A DNA stretch of 64,000 nt. Origin: Sphingomonas ginsenosidimutans (GTDB lineage: Bacteria > Pseudomonadota > Alphaproteobacteria > Sphingomonadales > Sphingomonadaceae). Shown piece by piece: positions 61,058-64,000 of this stretch; within the stretch, counting starts at the first letter, position 1, and every line of letters begins with the position of its first letter. Both the position numbers and the translations under genes were made by a program. Location: the NCBI RefSeq assembly GCF_002374835.1, contig NZ_NWVD01000002.1, positions 248,001 to 312,000 on the forward strand. The letters run 5' to 3'. A model generated the notes under the pieces. That model did no database searches. It saw nothing but the letters and a program-made list of their open reading frames with translations, and had not been told where the DNA came from.

Positions 61058-61837
61058 GTGGACTGGCTGAGCACGCTGGCGGGCTTTCTGGTCGGCATGA
61101 TCGTTGGGGTGACCGGCGTCGGCGGCGGATCGCTGATGTCGCCGCTGCTGATCCTGCTGTTCGGGGTCGCGCCGGCGACCGCGGTCGGCACCGACCTGTG
61201 GTTCGCCGCGATCACCAAGATGGCCGGCGGCGCGGTCCACCATCGTCAGGACAATGCCGACTGGCAGATCGTGAAGCGGCTGTGCTGGGGCAGCCTGCCC
61301 GCGGTCGGGCTGACCTTGTGGTGGCTGTGGAGCCACGGTCAGAAGGCCGAAAGCAGCGGGCTGATCGTGCGCACGCTGGGGATCGCGCTGGTCCTGTCGG
61401 CGATCGCGACGCCGTTTCGCGGCGCGATCGCGCGGCGCTTCGCGCGGGCCGATGGCCCGCTCGCCGATACGATGCTGCGCTGGCAGCCGGCGCTGACGGT
61501 GGCGGCTGGCGCGCTGCTCGGCACGCTCATCACGCTGACATCGGTGGGCGCCGGCGCGCTGGGCGCGACGCTGCTGCTGATGCTCTATCCGTTCCGCCTG
61601 ACCGCGCGGCGGCTGGTCGGGACCGATATCGTCCATGCCATTCCCGTCGCGCTGATCGGCGGGATCGGCCATGCGGTGATCGGCAACATCAACCTGCCGC
61701 TGCTGGGCTCGCTGCTGCTCGGGTCGATCCCCGGCGTCGTGCTGGGCGCGCGGCTGACCAGATATCTGTCGGAACGGGTGGTCGCGCCGGCGCTGGCCCT
61801 CGTGCTGCTGATCGTCGGGATCCGCCTGCTGCTGTAG
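61058..61837 (+). CDS. TauE/SafE family sulfite exporter / permease
   Basis: A 259-residue membrane protein with about eight helices in two repeats. The first repeat starts GFLVGMIVGVTGVGGGSLMSPLLIL, the family signature, and the second has TLITLTSVGAGALGATLLLMLYP. GTG 61058 is preceded by GGGGG at good spacing. TauE/SafE proteins export sulfite or sulfonates, but substrates vary. It ends one base before the gloA stop on the other strand, sharing the palindrome GTAGCTAC. Confidence 0.9.
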   Translation: MDWLSTLAGFLVGMIVGVTGVGGGSLMSPLLILLFGVAPATAVGTDLWFAAITKMAGGAVHHRQDNADWQIVKRLCWGSLPAVGLTLWWLWSHGQKAESSGLIVRTLGIALVLSAIATPFRGAIARRFARADGPLADTMLRWQPALTVAAGALLGTLITLTSVGAGALGATLLLMLYPFRLTARRLVGTDIVHAIPVALIGGIGHAVIGNINLPLLGSLLLGSIPGVVLGARLTRYLSERVVAPALALVLLIVGIRLLL

Positions 61838-62338
61838 CTACAGCGTGGCGCGCATGCCGTTGGCGGACAGGATCTCGATCCAATAGCCGTCAGGGTCCAT
61901 GATGAACGCGATATCCTTCATCGCGCCGTCCTGCGGCCGCTTCTTGAACCGCACGCCCAGTTCCTCGAACCGCGCGCACGCCAGCGCCACATCGGGCACG
62001 GAGATGCCGATATGGCCGAAGCCGCGCGGTTCCTCGTTCCCGCTGTGATAGCCAGCGAAACCGGGGTCGCTCTCCGTCCCCCAATTATGCGTCAGTTCCA
62101 GGGTGGTCGAGCGGTTGAAGATGAACGCCGCGCGTTCCGCCGGGTCGGCCGGCACGCTCTCGCCCTCTTCTAGATAGGACAGGAAGAACAGCGAGAAGCG
62201 CATGTCCGCAAAATCCAGCCGCTGGAGCAACGTCATGCCCAGCACCTCGCGATAGAAGGCCAGCGACGCGTCAGGGTCGCGGACCCGCAGCATCGTCTGG
62301 TTCAGGACGAACCCTTCGGTTCCGGGGGTGCGGGGCAT
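61838..62338 (-). CDS. gloA: Lactoylglutathione lyase (glyoxalase I)
   Basis: A 166-residue glyoxalase I that isomerises the hemithioacetal of methylglyoxal and glutathione. Metal ligands are in [42 protein letters not shown] and GYWIEILS. The length and NWGTESD segment fit the long eukaryote-like, zinc-type GloA common in alphaproteobacteria. I start at [10 protein letters not shown] (62338); ATG 62356 would overlap the ohr stop. It needs glutathione, made by gshA in this window. Confidence 0.94.
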   Translation of the reverse strand: MPRTPGTEGFVLNQTMLRVRDPDASLAFYREVLGMTLLQRLDFADMRFSLFFLSYLEEGESVPADPAERAAFIFNRSTTLELTHNWGTESDPGFAGYHSGNEEPRGFGHIGISVPDVALACARFEELGVRFKKRPQDGAMKDIAFIMDPDGYWIEILSANGMRATL

Positions 62339-62348
62339 GTCGTCTCCG

Positions 62349-62774
62349 TCAGGCAAGCGTCAGCGTGACGTCGACGTTACCACGGGTGGCGTTCGAATAG
62401 GGGCAGATCTGGTGCGCGGCGTCGACCAGCTGCTGCGCCTGTTCGCGGTCCACCCCCGGCAGGTCGACGGCCAGGTCCGCCGTAATGCCGAACCCGCCCT
62501 GCGAACGCGGCCCGATGCCGACGGTTGCGTGGACCGCGACGTCGTCGGGCACCTTCACCTTCAGCTGCTGGCCGGCCACCTTCAGCGCGCCGATGAAGCA
62601 TGCCGAATAGCCCGCGGCGAACAGCTGTTCGGGGTTGGTCCCCGCCCCGCCCGCGCCGCCCAGTTCCTTCGGCGTCGACAGCGCGACGTCGAGCACGCCG
62701 TCCTGGCTGCGCGCATGCCCGTCCCGCCCGCCGGTCGCGGTCGCCTGGGTACGATATTTGACGTCGACACTCAT
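62349..62774 (-). CDS. ohr: Organic hydroperoxide resistance protein Ohr
   Basis: A 141-residue Ohr/OsmC peroxidase that reduces organic peroxides using lipoyl thiols. The two catalytic cysteines are in [10 protein letters not shown] and the [12 protein letters not shown] segment, which is diagnostic for Ohr rather than OsmC. The start [16 protein letters not shown] at 62774 follows the family; the frame opens at 62804. gloA follows 10 bases downstream, giving a small stress operon. A dyad that may bind a MarR-type repressor lies upstream. Confidence 0.94.
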   Translation of the reverse strand: MSVDVKYRTQATATGGRDGHARSQDGVLDVALSTPKELGGAGGAGTNPEQLFAAGYSACFIGALKVAGQQLKVKVPDDVAVHATVGIGPRSQGGFGITADLAVDLPGVDREQAQQLVDAAHQICPYSNATRGNVDVTLTLA

Positions 62775-62848
62775 CGAAACGCTCCTTGATGGCGCGCGGC
62801 CCACGCCGCGCTCCCCGCCCAGGTAGGAGGATCAATTTTGTTTGTCGA

Positions 62849-62861
62849 GATAATTGTTATC
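62849..62861. promoter_or_regulatory. GATAA-N3-TTATC dyad upstream of ohr (candidate OhrR/MarR operator)
   Basis: A 13-base inverted repeat sits about 75 bases before the ohr start in an A/T-rich island within otherwise G/C-rich DNA (62831-62860 includes CAATTTTG and TAATTGTTAT). ohr genes are normally repressed by the MarR-family peroxide sensor OhrR, which binds A/T-rich palindromes. No ohrR gene is in this window. Confidence 0.4.
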
Positions 62862-62883
62862 GCGGCATGTTAATCGGGAAGAA

Positions 62884-62908
62884 GAGAGGCGGGACCGGCC
62901 CGCCTCTC
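62884..62908 (-). terminator. Rho-independent terminator of the third TonB receptor
   Basis: A perfect 10-base stem, GAGAGGCGGG (62884-62893) with CCCGCCTCTC (62899-62908), loop ACCGG. On the minus strand it is followed by TTCTTCCC, a weak U-rich run, 13 bases past the receptor stop. Confidence 0.7.
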
Positions 62909-62921
62909 TCTGTCGATCGGA

Positions 62922-64000
62922 TCAGTTGGTCTGCATGCGGATGCCGAACCGGAACGACCGGCCAAGGAGGTCCGAATAGGTCGAATTCGCAGCCAGCCCG
63001 GTTTCCGGCAGGAGCATCGGCCAGCGATCGAACACGTTCGTGACATTGACGAAGAACTGCGCCTCTGCCCCGCCCATGTCGATCTTCTGCGTCAGGTTCA
63101 GATCGGCATAGAACAGCCCCGATGCACGGTTCTGGTCGTAGGTGAAGAAATTGGGGTCGTTCGCCGGGCAATTGTTCGAACATTCGATGCCGTTGGCGAC
63201 ATATTTGCCCGCGCTGACCCCGCGACCGATCGCGGTGATCGAGAAGCTGGGCGTGTCATAGGCGGCGGTCGCGCGGAAAATCCACCTCGGCGTGGTCGAC
63301 TGCCCGCCGTTCACGCCCACCGAATTGAGTACCACCGTCCCCGGCACGCCGCTGTCGAAGCGGTTCTCGATATAGCGGGTCGCCACGCCGCGCAGCGTGA
63401 AGGTGCCGTCGCTGTTCGCGAAGACCTTGTCCAGCGGCAGGCGGTAGCTGGCGTCGATGTCGACGCCGCGCACCTTCTGCGTGGCCGCGTTGAACGGCTG
63501 GTTGCGGATGATGAGGTACGGCTGCGCCGGGTTCTGCGTGCGCGCCGCATCGATCGAGATCGCATCGCAGAACGCCTGCTGGTTCTGGAAGCACAGGTTC
63601 ACGATCTGCTGCGCGCTGAACGTGCTGATGCCGTTGTCGATCTTGATGTCGAAATAGTCGACCGACATGTTGAAGCCCGGCAGGAAGCGCGGCGACAGTA
63701 CCACGCCGGCATTCCACTGATTCGCCACTTCCGCGCGCAAGTTAGGATTGCCGGTGCCGAAGCCGGAATAGCTGTAGCCCGACTGCGGCGGCTGACCCGC
63801 CGGCACGAACGCCGGGCTGCTGCCGGGGAAGCCCGGGTTGGTCACGGCGTCGCTGTTGGCGGTACCCGCCTGGTACAGTTCGTTCAGGTTGGGTGCGCGG
63901 ATGTCGCGCGACCGGGTCACGCGGAACCGGACGTCGTCGATCGGCTGCCATGTCGCGCCCGCCTTCCACGTTGTGACATAGCCCGCGGTCGAATAGCGCG
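62922..64000 (-). CDS. TonB-dependent receptor, C-terminal barrel (5' end outside window)
   Basis: About 359 residues of a receptor barrel that runs off the right edge. Visible segments are VTRSRDIRAPNLNELYQAG, GNPNLRAEVANQWNAGVVLSP, FLPGFNMSVDYFDIKIDNGI and VRGVDIDASYRLPL, all typical of sphingomonad TonB receptors, with a C-terminal end RSFRFGIRMQTN. The terminal residue is Asn rather than the usual aromatic. Plug and signal peptide lie beyond 64000. Confidence 0.92.
   Translation of the reverse strand, partial: RYSTAGYVTTWKAGATWQPIDDVRFRVTRSRDIRAPNLNELYQAGTANSDAVTNPGFPGSSPAFVPAGQPPQSGYSYSGFGTGNPNLRAEVANQWNAGVVLSPRFLPGFNMSVDYFDIKIDNGISTFSAQQIVNLCFQNQQAFCDAISIDAARTQNPAQPYLIIRNQPFNAATQKVRGVDIDASYRLPLDKVFANSDGTFTLRGVATRYIENRFDSGVPGTVVLNSVGVNGGQSTTPRWIFRATAAYDTPSFSITAIGRGVSAGKYVANGIECSNNCPANDPNFFTYDQNRASGLFYADLNLTQKIDMGGAEAQFFVNVTNVFDRWPMLLPETGLAANSTYSDLLGRSFRFGIRMQTN

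Noticed and set aside
1..64000. Search for CRISPR arrays, tRNA or rRNA genes, integrases, transposases, phage genes or toxin-antitoxin pairs
   Set aside because: None was seen; the window reads as continuous core chromosome with short intergenic gaps.

Overview
This window is a chromosomal segment of very high G+C from an alphaproteobacterium of the family Sphingomonadaceae, most likely Sphingomonas or a close relative. The evidence is three TonB-dependent receptors of the sphingomonad type, a PhaR regulator, the alphaproteobacterial DUF1013 cell-cycle regulator, an Atm1-type ABC exporter, a short Gnd, and a CHASE3 kinase / receiver / HRXXN kinase cluster resembling the Sphingomonas general stress response input pathway. 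I see no rRNA, tRNA, CRISPR array, prophage, integrase or insertion sequence. Genes are packed tightly, many with overlapping start and stop codons.

Layout. Positions 1-16 kb: the end of alanine racemase, a TonB receptor, a PhaC-like hydrolase divergent from phaR, a methyltransferase, a TonB receptor / M20D amidohydrolase operon, an M48 protease, a GT2 transferase, aspartate kinase and ubiG. Positions 16-31 kb: Atm1-like exporter, M3 peptidase, a lipoprotein/GNAT microgene pair, recQ, a rhodanese-like protein, maeB, a SEC-C protein, the leftward run xseB-ispA-coaD-cyclophilin-queA, and a succinate-semialdehyde dehydrogenase. Positions 31-42 kb: acyl-CoA ligase, a GGDEF protein, clpA, a quinone oxidoreductase, and a metallophosphoesterase/glycosyltransferase pair that looks like the PlcP-Agt lipid-remodelling pair.

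Positions 42-52 kb: trcR, a metallo-beta-lactamase-fold protein, an exonuclease, the KipF/receiver/PakF-like stress signalling operon, a stretch of lower G+C, an ICMT-like methyltransferase, gshA and rsmE. Positions 52-64 kb: ubiA, pmbA, a cysQ-like phosphatase, a gnd/HAD/HAD operon, wecB-wecC, a TauE/SafE permease, gloA, ohr, and the C-terminal part of a third TonB receptor that runs off the right edge.

Most of the window is housekeeping. The regions most worth a second look are the stress signalling operon (44.7-47.6 kb), the PlcP/Agt-like pair with repeated GTCAC boxes in its promoter (39.8-41.9 kb), the 14-base divergent phaR / PhaC-like region with a TGC/GCA palindrome (4.87-4.92 kb), the TonB receptor / amidohydrolase operon (6.6-11.1 kb), and the palindromic REP-like elements at 13.8 and 20.3 kb. 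I did not find a convincing new defence or mobile system.
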